Translations under genes and position numbers: made by a program | Notes under the pieces: model-generated | What the model saw: only the letters and a program-made list of their open reading frames with translations | Databases searched by the model: none | Told to the model about the DNA's origin: nothing | In this document: in pieces, positions 1-9,737 of the stretch | Layout: each line of letters begins with the position of its first letter | How positions within the stretch are numbered: the first letter of the stretch is position 1 | Assembly: GCA_013306675.1 (NCBI GenBank) | Contig: JABLUY010000040.1 | Span: forward strand, 1-64,000 | Direction of reading: 5' to 3' | DNA: 64,000 nucleotides | Source of the DNA: Thraustochytrium sp. TN22 | Taxonomy: Eukaryota > Sar > Bigyra > Thraustochytrida > Thraustochytriidae

Positions 1-278
1 ATGTGGTCGTGAGCCCGCTTGCTGCTGGCGGCTTGCCTCGGCGAGGCCCATCTCATTTTGCCAGGCTGGCTGGCCGTCTCTTGTAGTTCTGCAGTTTATG
101 ATTCTGGCTTCTTACTCGAGTTCCATGATTGAGGCGCCATGGCTTTCCAGAACTTGGGCCAGTTCCTTGGCTTCCTCGGGGCCCATCCAAGCACTAGCGA
201 GGCTACATGATTTTCCGTAGCCGAGTTAGTCTTATGCCGTGGCGAGAGCGAGCCCCCTTCTTTTCTGTACCTCCGAAC
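1..278. other. Intergenic, no gene seen
   Basis: No convincing coding frame or RNA gene is visible. The stretch is less GC-rich than the rest of the window and lies 3' of the minus-strand acidic ORF. Confidence 0.5.
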
Positions 279-713
279 TTACTTGACCTTCTCCGCGCCC
301 CCCTTGATCGCCTCGATGGCCCGATTGAAACGTCCCGGATTGAATGCCGTGTCGGCAATTTCTAAGAAATGCTCAAAACCTGAGACGCGGTCGTCCTCGC
401 CTCGTCCCTTGCCCTGTCCCTCCTCTTCCTCATGCTGGACCTCGTCGTCCTTCGCCTCCTCGCCCTCTTCATCACCCTGCTCCAGCCTCGTATCCTGCCC
501 GTCCTCATCTTCCGTCCCAGCGCCTTCACCCTCCTCCTCCTCCCACGCCTCGCCTCCGTCCTCATATCTCGCCTCGCCCTCGCCTTGCTCCTCCTCATCC
601 CTCCCCCCACGTCCATCGTCCATCTCTCCCTCGTCCCTGTCGCGTCGCGCCGCGTCCGCTTCCTGCGCGCGGTTCCCACGGCGCCGCGCCGCTGCCGCGA
701 TCCTGCTCAACAT
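279..713 (-). CDS. Small acidic hypothetical protein
   Basis: A 144-codon minus-strand frame starts at the ATG at 713; the longer open frame upstream has only a GTG. The product has a basic, Ala/Arg-rich N-terminus (about residues 1-25), a long Glu/Asp/Gly-rich low-complexity middle, and an ordered-looking C-terminus with aromatic residues (FEHFLEIADTAF) ending in a lysine-rich helix. I recognise no domain. The frame could be the last exon of a longer gene, because it stays open upstream of the ATG. GC-rich DNA makes long frames by chance, but the structured C-terminal 35 residues argue mildly for a real gene. Function unknown. Confidence 0.35.
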   Translation of the reverse strand: MLSRIAAAARRRGNRAQEADAARRDRDEGEMDDGRGGRDEEEQGEGEARYEDGGEAWEEEEGEGAGTEDEDGQDTRLEQGDEEGEEAKDDEVQHEEEEGQGKGRGEDDRVSGFEHFLEIADTAFNPGRFNRAIEAIKGGAEKVK

Positions 714-2432
714 GGTCCGCTTCGCCGCCCTGCCCTCGCGCCGCGGCCGTGCCCCGTGCTCCGCGTGCTCCGCCGCCTCCGCCGCCTCCGCCGCGCCCTC
801 CCTCGCCGCGCCGATCCCGCGCAGGATCGGGTTCTGCCGCGGCGCCTCGTCGGCCGGCACGTGCACCTGCTACCAGCGCTAGCTGGGCTCTGCTTCCACC
901 TCCTTCCGCGGGCAGGACTCGGAGAACTGGGAGCATGACGTGCATACGTTCAACTCGAAGTCGGCAAGCGAGCGCTCGTCAACGATCGTCGATCAGAGCG
1001 ACCAGGCAACTCCAAGAACTTGAAGCGGCCGCTGGCAGCGCGGCGCGCGCCCCACTGCGCGCGGCGGCGGCCAGGAGCGCCGGCTGGCCGGGCTGCGCTG
1101 CGGCGCGGCCGGCGCGTCGCTCTCCAAGTCGTCGATCCTGGCTCGGCTCGACGAACTGGAACTCGACGCATCGCAACGCAAGGCCTGGCCATGGACCGGG
1201 TTGTCCTGGGCGGGCCGTGGCCCTGGGCCAGTGGGCCTGCGGCCCGCTCGGGCTGGCTGCCGAGATCGTGCATCTTGCCGCGGCGAGGAAGAAGCGGCGG
1301 CGCTCCGCCGACTCGGCACGCGGTCCGAGTCGTGGTCGGCGACTCGGCGGCCCTGACTGGGCCGCAGTGCAGGCAGTTTTGGCCCGGCGGCGGGGGAATT
1401 GCGGAGTCCAGCACGACCAGCTGCGAGTTGACGGCAAGTTGGCAGTGCTCAGGCTCAGGCTGTGTTCAAGTTGCGGCCCGGCGGGCCGCTGCGGCCGCAG
1501 CCGCAGCGCGTGCTCAAGTTGTCATCGGCTGCCTGTAGCCGGCCGGCGGCGGGCCGCGTCACGGCGTGAATGAGCTGGCACGCGGCGCCTGAGGCCCTGT
1601 GCTAGAGCCTCCTCAAGCTGGGGGGCGGAGCAGCCCGAAACAGCCTGGTGTCGGCCACGGACTTGGAAGGCAGGCGAGGGATCGCGCTGCCGATGCTCGA
1701 CCGAGTCGTGTGCTGCAGTCATAGGGCGGGCCTGAACCTTGGCCTGTCTGGCGGCGTCTGCGCGGGCTGGAGCAACCGACGCGGCGCTGGGCGGAACGCA
1801 TTTGATTTTCGCGGGCCGGCCGCGGCCCGCTGGCCCTGGTGGCCCGGACAAAGCCAGACGGCGGCCCGGGAATGCGCGATCTTTTGCGGGTTGGCTCGCA
1901 GCGGTACATTACCTGGAAGTACAGTCAAGTACTTCCCGGCCAGGCCCTTCCAGCCTTGGTATGCGTGCAAGGCTGACGTCGTGTGCAGCGGCTGCAGCCA
2001 CAGTGCGGCCCACGTGCGCAGATGCCGGGCGTGGGTGAAGGGACCCGGAGTCACGCAGCGTTGTGACTCGGAGAGTCTGTAAAAGTTAGGTACCAGGTAG
2101 GCCCACTTCAAGTTGAAACCTGACACGCAGCGGTCGGCGAGCTCTGATCTGATTCATCTGAAGCAAGCAACTATGTCCCTTGTGGTCTCAAGCACGACCA
2201 CTTCTTACACGGCGTCGGCGTACCAGGGCACCAGGTCTACCTGGTACGACTCCGTACGAGTGCCGTGGTACCGGGTACCATAGTACCACTGGGGTACCAC
2301 GCGGTACGACTAACTGTAGCACGCTCTGCTGTATGACGACGGCGAGTCCTCTGACAGGTCTTGGCGTCAAGCTGCTCGCGGCGCAGAACCGCTGACGCGC
2401 GGACGCGCGGGCGGCGGGCGTGCAGCGGCGCG
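714..2432. other. Long GC-rich region without a supported gene
   Basis: Several overlapping frames are open on both strands, but they are Ala/Arg/Pro-rich with no recognisable domain and look like GC-driven chance frames. At about 2222-2315 there is a dense cluster of GGTACC/GGTAC motifs (see findings). The region includes the 5' flank of the ankyrin-SAM gene. Confidence 0.45.
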
Positions 2433-2463
2433 ATGCTCGCGCTTCGCGGCGCGCTAGAGGCCG

Positions 2464-2496
<33 letters not shown>

Positions 2497-3308
2497 CTGG
2501 CGCCGGCGGCGCTGGAGATGGCGCTGGCGCGACGGTTGCGGAGGCCGTGACGTTGGGCGACGTGGACGCCGAGGTGGAGCACGTGCACGGGTGGACGGCG
2601 CTGCACGTGGCGGCGGCGGCGGGGCGAGCGGACGCGGTGCGCGTGCTGCTGGACCACGGCGCGAACCTGGAGGCCAAGGCGCGTCAGTTCGCGCAGACGC
2701 CGCTGCATGTGGCGGCCTGCGTGGGCTCGCAGGCCGTGGTGCGCCTGCTGCTGGAGCGCGGCGCCGTGCTGCACGCGCGCGACGAGCATGGATTCACGCC
2801 GCTGCACTACGCGGCCGCTGAGGGCTACCGCGCCGTGGTGGAGACGCTGCTGGCGTGCATGAAGGAGCGCGGCGCGGTGGAGCTGGTGAACGAGGCTGAC
2901 AGGGACGGGAGCTCCGCCCTGACGCTGGCGCAGCGAGCGCTCAACAGCAAGGTTGCCGAGACGCTGCAGGCCTTCCTCGCGGCGCACCTGGCGCACGACC
3001 TGGCTGACCCCGCCGAGATCGCTGAGCTCAACCGCTGGCTGGCGGACGTGGTGGGCTTGCCACAGTACATTCCGGGCTTCGTCGCGGCGGGCTACACGCG
3101 GCTGCGCTTCTGGGCCTCCACGGGGCTCTCCGCGGACGACTTTCGCGATATTGGCGTACTCCTCCCAGGCCACCAGCGCATCATCTCCCGCTTCCTCGCC
3201 GAATACGGCGACGCTAGCGGCTCCGACGGCGGCTCGGCGGGCTCCGGCTCTGGTTCCGGCTCGGACGACGGCGGCTCGGATGATGGCTCAGATGACTCGG
3301 ACGACTGA
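2433..3308 (+). CDS. Ankyrin-repeat and SAM-domain protein
   Basis: A 291-residue protein read from the ATG at 2433; the in-frame TTG at 2361 was not used because eukaryotes need ATG. After an Ala/Gly-rich N-terminus come about three ankyrin repeats (roughly residues 50-165), recognisable from GWTALHVAAAAGR, QTPLHVAA and GFTPLHYAAAEG. A SAM-like helical domain follows (about 190-255; LPQYIPGFVAAGYTRLRFW, then DDFRDIGVLLPGHQRII). The tail is Gly/Ser/Asp-rich and ends in repeated DDGSDDSDD. This architecture usually makes a cytoplasmic scaffold or adaptor, with SAM giving oligomerisation; the partner is unknown. Diverged copies of the acidic tail-coding sequence continue past the stop codon. 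Confidence 0.85.
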
Positions 3309-3492
3309 TATTCGCAGTCGATAACCGGGACGGACGGCGGCGGCTCGGATGACAGCTCAAAGGACTCGGACGACTTCCGTTCGCAGTCGAAACCACCCCA
3401 GCCAACGTTGCGCACCACGGCCTTGAGAGCGGATCGGCGGGCATCCGACGACCGCGGCTTGAGTGACGGCTCAGACGTCTCGAACGACTGAG
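3265..3492 (+). repeat. Diverged tandem copies of the ankyrin-SAM gene tail
   Basis: The final GGCTCGGATGATGGCTC/GACTCGGACGACT block and the following TTCGCAGTCGA motif recur about 70 bp later (GGCTCGGATGACAGCTC, GACTCGGACGACT, then TTCGCAGTCGA). A more diverged copy ends near 3490. The first copy holds the real stop codon; the others are 3' of it. This looks like local tandem duplication of the gene's 3' end. Confidence 0.65.
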
Positions 3493-4225
3493 CTCGCATG
3501 CCGCGCCCATGTACCTCAAACCACCGAACGCTGCCCACCACGAACCCGGGCTGCTGCATCATCACTGCACCCTGTAACCTAAAGATAGAAAAGTTCAAAC
3601 GGAGACACGAAGCGGCGCGGGATGCGCCGAGCGCTTCCTCCCTCCTTCGCGTCAATCCTCGGGCTTGGAAAACCGCGATGGGTTCCAGCACGAAGTGACG
3701 TGGTCTTCTTGCTCGAACCCATGCAACTTGCGCCTTTGCCGCACACCCTACGTTCGCGGCGCGCTAAACATTTGCGCCATGCGTAGCATCTGTAGCTAAA
3801 CTGCCTCGTCTCTTCGCCCCCGCCAGCGGGATCGTCTCCTCGGACGGCGGCCCACGGACGGGTTCCGGGACATGGCAGCGATGGTCCAGCGATGGCGGCC
3901 CATGGGCAGCCGCGGCGTGCGCAACGCGCCCGGAAAAGTCGGCCTCGGCGCGGCAGGCCCGAGCGCAGACCACCATCACGGCGCGGCGCGGACTCGCGCG
4001 GCGCGGACTCGCGCGGCGGCGCGGCGGCGGGCGGGCGGCGGCGCGGCGGCAGCCGCTTGCGTGCGCAGGCGCGGCGGCCGGTTCGTCGGCCGCGGGCCGC
4101 GGCGGCCGGGGCGGCGCGGGCAGGGGCCGGCTCGCTGGGCCGGGAGACGACGCGGGTCCGGGGCGCGCCTCGCCGGCGGAGCGCAGACCTGCGCTTGCGC
4201 GCGCGGACGGCGCGGCGCGGGCGAG
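3493..4225. other. Intergenic and 5' flank of the BSD gene
   Basis: No independent gene is supported. The open frame upstream of 4226 is Arg/Gly/Ala-rich and probably untranslated leader. The stretch 3980-4210 is extremely GC-rich with GCGCGG repeats, as expected of a promoter or leader here. Confidence 0.4.
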
Positions 4226-5593
4226 ATGTTCTCCGGGCTGCTGGACCAGTACAGGCAGGAGCTGAACGAGTTCGTGACGACCGTGCGCGATGACACGAGC
4301 CACGCGCTGAGCTCGGCGGCCGAGCGGCTGGCGAAGCTCAACGGGGAGGGCGGCGAGGACCGCGACGCGGGCGGCGGCGCGGCGGCGGCCTCGCTGCGGC
4401 TGGCCAAGGTGCAGGACCTGGAGACCTTTCTGGAGGTGGACCTGGAGAGCGGCGAGCAGCTGGCGCCCTTTGAGGACTTTTGCGACTCCTTCCAGCTGGA
4501 CTCGCGCGAGGACCAGATCGAGGCGGCCAGCGAGGCGGTCCGCGACCTGTACGAGTCCTACGTGCCGGAGCGCATGACGCACGAGGACTTTTGGCTGCGC
4601 TACTTTTACTTTCAGCACGTGCAGCGCCGCGCGCGCCTGCTCGCCGGCGACATCAACATGCAGGACGAGGAGGAGATGTCCTGGGGCGATGAGGATGAGG
4701 AGGACGAGGACGAGGCGGTCCGCGCGGAAGCCGCGCGCGCGTCCTCGGCCGACGCCCTGGACGGCGACGCGTCGCGCGATGCAGACAAGGACGAGGACGA
4801 GGACGAGGACGGCGCCGCCGAGGCTGAGGCTGCCGACGACGAGGAGAGCGCGCGGCCTCGCGCGCGCGTCGGCTGCGGCGCGCGCACGCGGGCAGCCGAG
4901 GCAGCCGACGCCGTGCGCGGCCTGGCCGAGGCCAAGACGCGCGCCGCGCTTGCGGAGCGCACCGTAGAGGACCTGCGCACCGAGGTGGAGAAGCTGCAGC
5001 TCCGGGTTGCGGAACTCGAGCGCGACAATGAGCGCCTGCGCCGCGAGCGCGACGCCGCCGCGCCATCGCGCGCCCCTACGCCAATGGGCGCTGTAAACAA
5101 GGAGGACGAGCCGGAGCTGGTGGAGCAGGTGTTGGAGCCGGGGGTCGTCGGGGAGCAGGCGCCGGAGCCGCCAGTGGCGGACGGCCAGTTGCCGGAGCCG
5201 GTGGAGGAGGCGCAGGTGGAGAGCAAGGACGCGGCCGTTGCCATGCGCACGGACTCTGGCCCTGATCTTGAGCGTCTCGAGTCGAGCAGCTGGGAGGTCG
5301 ACGACGTGCCTTCGGACGAGGCTTCCTCCGCGGACAAGCCAGATGCCGCCGCTGGCAACGACGGTGACGCCGCTGACAAGGAGGCTTCTGTCGGCACACC
5401 GGAGGCCGCCGCCAGCGACCAAGATGATGACGACGAAGACGAAGAAGACGACGACGACGTGGACGAGGAGGTCGCTGACCAAGACGAAGACGAGGACGCT
5501 GTCGTCAAGGCCGACGCGCAGAGCGCCGACGCGCAAGACCAGGGCGCTGACAAGGAGGACGATGATGAGGACGGCTGGGGCGCTTGGGAATGA
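4226..5593 (+). CDS. BSD-domain protein with acidic C-terminus
   Basis: A 455-residue protein from the ATG at 4226 (MFSGLLDQYRQELNEF). The N-terminal helix resembles the start of SYAP1/BSD-family proteins. A BSD domain lies at about residues 75-135, with the diagnostic FEDFCDSF and the paired aromatics LYESYVPERMTHEDFWLRYFYF. It is followed by long Asp/Glu runs, a coiled coil (about 240-290, ERTVEDLRTEVEKLQLRVAELE) and an acidic tail ending GWGAWE. BSD domains occur in TFIIH p62 and in synapse-associated proteins; this layout resembles the latter, often linked to membrane trafficking or Akt-type signalling. The role here is inferred only. The next gene, MLH3, starts 127 bp downstream on the same strand. 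Confidence 0.8.
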   Translation: MFSGLLDQYRQELNEFVTTVRDDTSHALSSAAERLAKLNGEGGEDRDAGGGAAAASLRLAKVQDLETFLEVDLESGEQLAPFEDFCDSFQLDSREDQIEAASEAVRDLYESYVPERMTHEDFWLRYFYFQHVQRRARLLAGDINMQDEEEMSWGDEDEEDEDEAVRAEAARASSADALDGDASRDADKDEDEDEDGAAEAEAADDEESARPRARVGCGARTRAAEAADAVRGLAEAKTRAALAERTVEDLRTEVEKLQLRVAELERDNERLRRERDAAAPSRAPTPMGAVNKEDEPELVEQVLEPGVVGEQAPEPPVADGQLPEPVEEAQVESKDAAVAMRTDSGPDLERLESSSWEVDDVPSDEASSADKPDAAAGNDGDAADKEASVGTPEAAASDQDDDDEDEEDDDDVDEEVADQDEDEDAVVKADAQSADAQDQGADKEDDDEDGWGAWE

Positions 5594-5720
5594 CCTTGAC
5601 GAAATGAGAATGCATGCAAAAGCAAGGTGCACTGATGTTGTCTTTTGTTGCGCGCCTGCGCTCGCTTGCTGTGTTTCAAGTTGCCGCGCTGCCTCTAGAG
5701 TCGCGCCCAGAACTGCAACC

Positions 5721-7760
5721 ATGGCCGGGCGGCGCGCGCGTCCTGCGGCCGGCGGTGCCGCGGACGACGCGCGCGTGCGGCGGCTGGCCCTGGGCGTGGG
5801 CGAGACGCTGCGCGCCGGGCGGAACCTGGCCGGGCTGGCGGCCATCGTGGAGGAGCTCGTGGCGAACGCGCTGGATGCGGACGCGAGTAGCGTGCAGGTG
5901 ACGGTGGAGCCGCGGCAGGGCTTCGTGCGCGTGCGCGACAACGGGTCCGGCATGTGCAAGGCGGAGCTGGAGCGCGCCGGCGCGGCCTTCTCCACGAGCA
6001 AGCTGTCCGAGGCCGCGGCCGAGGCGCTGGTGCGCGAGGGCGTCTTGGAGGCCGACAGCAGGGGCTTCCGCGGCGACGCCCTGCACGCCATCTCGCACCT
6101 CGGCACGGTGGAGCTCGTGTCGCGGCCCTGGGCGCTTGCGGGCAGCGAGCCGGCCGAGGAGGCGTGGACGAAAACGCTGCGCCAGGGCGTGGCGGACCGC
6201 GTGGCGCCCGTGCAGCGCCGCGTGGCGCCCGGGACGACCGTCACGGTGCGCGAGGTCTTCGCGCAGCTGCCGGTGCGCCGCACGTGGCTGCAAGCCAACG
6301 CGCGCGAGGCCATGACGCAGGTGCGGCGCCTGCTGGAGCGGACGGCGCTGGGCGCGCCGCGCTGCAGCTTCCGCCTCCTGCGCGGCGGGCCGGACGAGCC
6401 GGGCGCCGCGGCGCCGCTCTGGGAATGCGCAGGCGGAGCCTCGACGCGCGAGGTCTTCGGCCTGCTCTTCGGGCGCGACCTGGGCGATGCGCTCGAGGAC
6501 CGCGCCCTGTCGGCCGCTGGCTTGCAGCTGGAGGCGCTCGTCGCGCCGCCGCGGGCCGCCGCCATGCAGGCGTCGGCGCGCCTGCAGTTCGTCTTTGTCA
6601 ACGGGCGGCCCTTTGCGCGCGTGCGGCGCATCGAGGCGGCCATGAACCGCATGTACCGCTCGCATTTTGAGCGCGTGGGCGGCGGCACGGGGCTCTCGCC
6701 CTGCTTCCCGGCCTTTGTGCTCTCCATCCGCTGCTCGCCGGACGCCGTCGACCTCCTGCACGAGCCCGACCGGACCAACGTCGCCTTTGCGGACTGGCCG
6801 GGCCTGCTCGCCGCGCTCGAGGCCATGATGGCCGGCCTGTTGGCTGCCACGCCATTGCCGGCGGACCTGCTGGACGGCGGCGCCACGCAGGACAGCTTCG
6901 TGTCCCGCGCCAGCTCCTCGTCGACGCAGAGCCGGTACTTTGTGCCGGAGGACGCCGAGGTCGCGCCGGCCTCGCCGGGCCCGCCCGACCCGCCGGCGGC
7001 CTCCGTGCAGGACGCGCACCACGTGCACGACGCGTGGCGCGCCTTTCGGCCGAAGCGGCGGCGCCTGGACGCCGGCGCCGCCGCGCAGGCGGCACCGTGC
7101 GCGTGCGCGCAGGACCAAGACGCGGGCGCGGGCTACACCCAGGGCACGAGTCTGCCGCGCGAGGCGCTGCGCACCTGCAAGGTGATCGCGCAGGTGGGCT
7201 GCAAGTTCATCTTCGTGCAGCACGGCGCGCAGGTGCTCTGCATCGACCAGCACGCGGCGGACGAGCGCGTGCGGCTGGAGGCCTTTGAGGAGGATTTGCG
7301 CGCGCGCCTCGAGTCGGCCTATGTCGAGCGTTACTCGCTGGAGGCGGCGCCGGAGCGCGTGCGTCTGGAGCCGGACCACGTGGCCGCGCTGGAGCGGCTT
7401 CGGGAGGACCTCGACGCTTGGGGCTTTGCGTGGCGGGCGACGCCGCTCGATACGAGCTGCGTGGAGCTCATCAGCGTGCCGGCGGTCTTTGGCGTGCCGC
7501 TCGGTGGCGCGGCGCTCGTCGAGACGCTGGCGGTCGCGGCCGAGAGCCCTGCGCTCATGGACGTCCTCCTGCCGCCGCCAATCCGCGCGGCGGCCGTGGG
7601 CCGTGCGTGCCGCGGCGCCATCAAGTTCGGCGATGAGCTCTCGCATGAGGACTGCCAGGCGCTCGTCCGCAAGCTGGCGCGATGCCGCTTCCCCTTTCAG
7701 TGTGCCCACGGACGGCCCAGTTGCGTGCCGATTGTGGAGATTCAGCATGCCATCATGTAA
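5721..7760 (+). CDS. MLH3: DNA mismatch-repair MutL homologue MLH3
   Basis: A 679-residue MutL-family protein from the ATG at 5721. The GHKL ATPase motifs are all present: EELVANALDA (near residue 43), DNGSGM (about 73), STSKL and FRGDAL (about 118). The C-terminal endonuclease site is intact: DQHAADERVRLE (about 509-520), ACRGAIK (about 630) and FQCAHGRPS (about 659). The C-terminal pattern around GAIKFGDELS and FQCAHGRPS fits MLH3 better than PMS2. In known systems MLH3 pairs with MLH1 as a nicking endonuclease in meiotic crossover resolution and insertion-deletion mismatch repair. Here it is intronless and shorter than animal MLH3, with a short linker (about 385-475). The convergent BART gene ends 130 bp downstream. 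Confidence 0.9.
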   Translation: MAGRRARPAAGGAADDARVRRLALGVGETLRAGRNLAGLAAIVEELVANALDADASSVQVTVEPRQGFVRVRDNGSGMCKAELERAGAAFSTSKLSEAAAEALVREGVLEADSRGFRGDALHAISHLGTVELVSRPWALAGSEPAEEAWTKTLRQGVADRVAPVQRRVAPGTTVTVREVFAQLPVRRTWLQANAREAMTQVRRLLERTALGAPRCSFRLLRGGPDEPGAAAPLWECAGGASTREVFGLLFGRDLGDALEDRALSAAGLQLEALVAPPRAAAMQASARLQFVFVNGRPFARVRRIEAAMNRMYRSHFERVGGGTGLSPCFPAFVLSIRCSPDAVDLLHEPDRTNVAFADWPGLLAALEAMMAGLLAATPLPADLLDGGATQDSFVSRASSSSTQSRYFVPEDAEVAPASPGPPDPPAASVQDAHHVHDAWRAFRPKRRRLDAGAAAQAAPCACAQDQDAGAGYTQGTSLPREALRTCKVIAQVGCKFIFVQHGAQVLCIDQHAADERVRLEAFEEDLRARLESAYVERYSLEAAPERVRLEPDHVAALERLREDLDAWGFAWRATPLDTSCVELISVPAVFGVPLGGAALVETLAVAAESPALMDVLLPPPIRAAAVGRACRGAIKFGDELSHEDCQALVRKLARCRFPFQCAHGRPSCVPIVEIQHAIM

Positions 7761-7889
7761 TCCATTGTAAATTACCAAAGGTCACATTCTACACAGAGAG
7801 CCATGAGTGTTGAGCCTGTCGGAGATCGGGATCTAGGGTACTTCGCTCAGCGAGGAGTCTTGCAAACCTGCCGGAGATCGAGAGCTTGC

Positions 7890-8471
7890 TCATTTCTTGG
7901 AGGCGGCCCGCGGGCGAGCCGAGCAGCCACGGTCGTACTTGGACTCGTAGGAGGACTTTTCCTCCGCGACACAAGTGTCGGCGTACTTGCTCTCGCCCTT
8001 GTTGTTCTCGAGCTGCGCCTGCTCGCGCTCAACGCGCGCGAGCTCTGCCTTGACGATCTCCAGACGTTTGAAGGTCATCATGTTCACCACAAAGGCCTCG
8101 TACTCGGAGGCGGAGATGAGCATGTCGAGCAGTACGCGCGTGAGCGCCGCGCCGCTGGCCAGGTCATCCTCGTCGTCCTCCTCCTCGCGCGCCTCGCAGG
8201 CGCGGTTGCACTCCTCGTAGACCTCCTTGGCCGAGTAGCCGCGGTCGCGGCAGAATTGCTGCATGTGGCCGTCCAGCAGAGCCGTGTACTCCTTGTACAG
8301 CGAGAAGCGCGCCAGGTCCTGCTCGCCAACCAGGTCCGATAGGTCGCCCTCGAACATGTGGCAGTGCTCCTCCAGGAAGCCCTGCAGCTCGCGCGAGACC
8401 TCGTCCGAGGACAGAAAGTAGAAGAGCTCCCGTACCACTTCGTTCTCCACCTGGTCGAAGATGTGCTCCAT
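7890..8471 (-). CDS. BART-domain (ARL2BP-like) protein
   Basis: A 193-residue protein from the ATG at 8471. The open frame extends upstream only to a TTG. Residues about 1-135 match the BART helical fold: a helix with LFYFLSSDEVSRELQGFLEEHCHMF, then LYKEYTALLDGHMQQFCRDRG, then LLDMLISASEYEAFVVNMM. BART domains bind GTP-loaded ARL2/ARL3 small GTPases and are found in ARL2BP and CFAP36, with mitochondrial or ciliary roles. A charged coiled coil follows (about 140-165) and then a basic tail ending AASKK. Whether it acts in cilia, tubulin folding or mitochondria cannot be told from sequence. Confidence 0.75.
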   Translation of the reverse strand: MEHIFDQVENEVVRELFYFLSSDEVSRELQGFLEEHCHMFEGDLSDLVGEQDLARFSLYKEYTALLDGHMQQFCRDRGYSAKEVYEECNRACEAREEEDDEDDLASGAALTRVLLDMLISASEYEAFVVNMMTFKRLEIVKAELARVEREQAQLENNKGESKYADTCVAEEKSSYESKYDRGCSARPRAASKK

Positions 8472-8849
8472 GGCGCTCCGGTGTCCCACCACTAGCGCTG
8501 CTGCCGCCGCCCCCGCGCCAATCGCCTGCAAGAACCCAAGCGAGCACAGAACGCGCGTTGCCGCCGCCGTCGCCGCCGCCGCCGTCGCCGCCGCACCTGC
8601 CTGCCGTGCGAGCGCGCGAGCGAGCGAGCGAGCGAGCGGAACTGGGACTCGGGCGGATTCTGTGTTGACTGACGCGAGAGACTGCGCTCACATGATGGAC
8701 TCGCGTGTGTACCACCCCGCATTTCCTCACATGAGCAAAAGCCCGCCGGCGCTGGAGTCAAGCGCGCGCGCGCAGCCTTGGAGGATGTCAAGTCCGGAAG
8801 CACTGTGCTTCAAAGCAGCGAGAGAGCGAGGTGATGTGTGTCGTTGTTT
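8472..8849. other. Upstream region of the BART gene
   Basis: No gene seen. It contains GCCGCC/GTCGCC trinucleotide runs at about 8555-8600 and a (GAGC)n run at about 8614-8640, close to the BART start and so probably in its leader or promoter. Confidence 0.45.
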
Positions 8850-9737
8850 TTAGTAAGAGAGTACCTGGGGAACTTGGGGCGCAAAGCTGATCCAGGCTCG
8901 GCGGAAGAGGTCAGCCTCCTCTCGAGTGATCCCGCTGCGCGTGTCGTCGCGCCAGATGAAGAAGAGCTCCAGTTGCGCCCTCTGCACGATGTCTACGATG
9001 GTGTGCTCGAGCTGGTGTTCAGAGAGCAGCTGTCTCAAGCCAGCGTGGACCTGAGCCAACATGTCCTCGTAGAGATCCTTGGCGGTGTCGAGCTTGCGCA
9101 GACGCTCGTATTTTCTCCGCGAGAGCGGGCGGTGCTTGGCCTCCGCGCGCAACTTGACAGCCTTGCGCTCTGCTCGGTTGTGGGCGTGGCGGTGGTGGGT
9201 GAGGTCGCCCCGCATCTGGAGCGCGAGGGCGACCTCGTGCAGGTAATTTTCAAAGTAGGTGATGTTGTACACTACATCGGCAAGCTTTTGCAGCTGCTCG
9301 ATGGAATTCTGGAGTTTGGCGTTGCCGTCTCTTCCCTTGGCATACCTTCGGACCAGGCCGAGCGTCACCTTGGCACTCGCATGCTGAGCGAGTGAGTGCT
9401 TTTGCGCCAGCGCCAGGCAGTTGCGCAGTCGCAGGACGCTGTCAAAGTCTCTTGCCAAGGCCTCAGATTCCCCAGCGTCGCTCATGAGATATCGCTGCTT
9501 GAGGGTAAAGAGGCGGGCGACCCGCGAGGGTGGGTCCACGTCGGGTCGCTGCAGGTTCGGCATCTTGTATGCCTTGCTCACCTTCTCGCCAGGGGTCTCG
9601 GGCGCTGGTTTGGTGTTGCGCTGTCGCAGAAAGGGTCTCCGGGCGAGAACGTCTCCAATTCTACAGTAAATGTCGCCCACGTTGGCGCAGATCGCGGCGG
9701 AAAGGTCCACGCATGGACCAAGGGCGTCTTCCGACAT
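8850..9737 (-). CDS. BAR-like coiled-coil protein, tandem paralogue 1
   Basis: A 295-residue protein from the ATG at 9737. It is the shortest of three neighbouring minus-strand paralogues. Shared blocks, in order, are: a proline-containing lead (MPNLQRPDVDPPS), LFTLKQRYL, a long helical region (LRNCLALAQKHSL, YFENYLHEVALALQ), NRAERKAVKLRAE, LSRRKYERLRKL, LLSEHQLEHTIVDIVQRAQ and the C-terminal ADLFRRAWISFAP. The helical, charged pattern with a final Trp/Arg-containing helix is BAR-like (membrane-curving dimer), but no PX or other named domain is present. I know of no characterised family with the RRAW..[FY]AP ending. Function unknown. Confidence 0.7.
   Translation of the reverse strand: MSEDALGPCVDLSAAICANVGDIYCRIGDVLARRPFLRQRNTKPAPETPGEKVSKAYKMPNLQRPDVDPPSRVARLFTLKQRYLMSDAGESEALARDFDSVLRLRNCLALAQKHSLAQHASAKVTLGLVRRYAKGRDGNAKLQNSIEQLQKLADVVYNITYFENYLHEVALALQMRGDLTHHRHAHNRAERKAVKLRAEAKHRPLSRRKYERLRKLDTAKDLYEDMLAQVHAGLRQLLSEHQLEHTIVDIVQRAQLELFFIWRDDTRSGITREEADLFRRAWISFAPQVPQVLSY

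Noticed and set aside
3764-6886. 1040-codon minus-strand open frame
   Set aside because: It lies opposite the BSD and MLH3 genes, lacks any domain and is Arg/Ala/Leu-rich: a GC-driven shadow.
5721-7760. PMS2 instead of MLH3
   Set aside because: The order and wording of the C-terminal motifs (GAIKFGDELS, FQCAHGRPS) fit MLH3 better; PMS2-type CPHGRP is absent.
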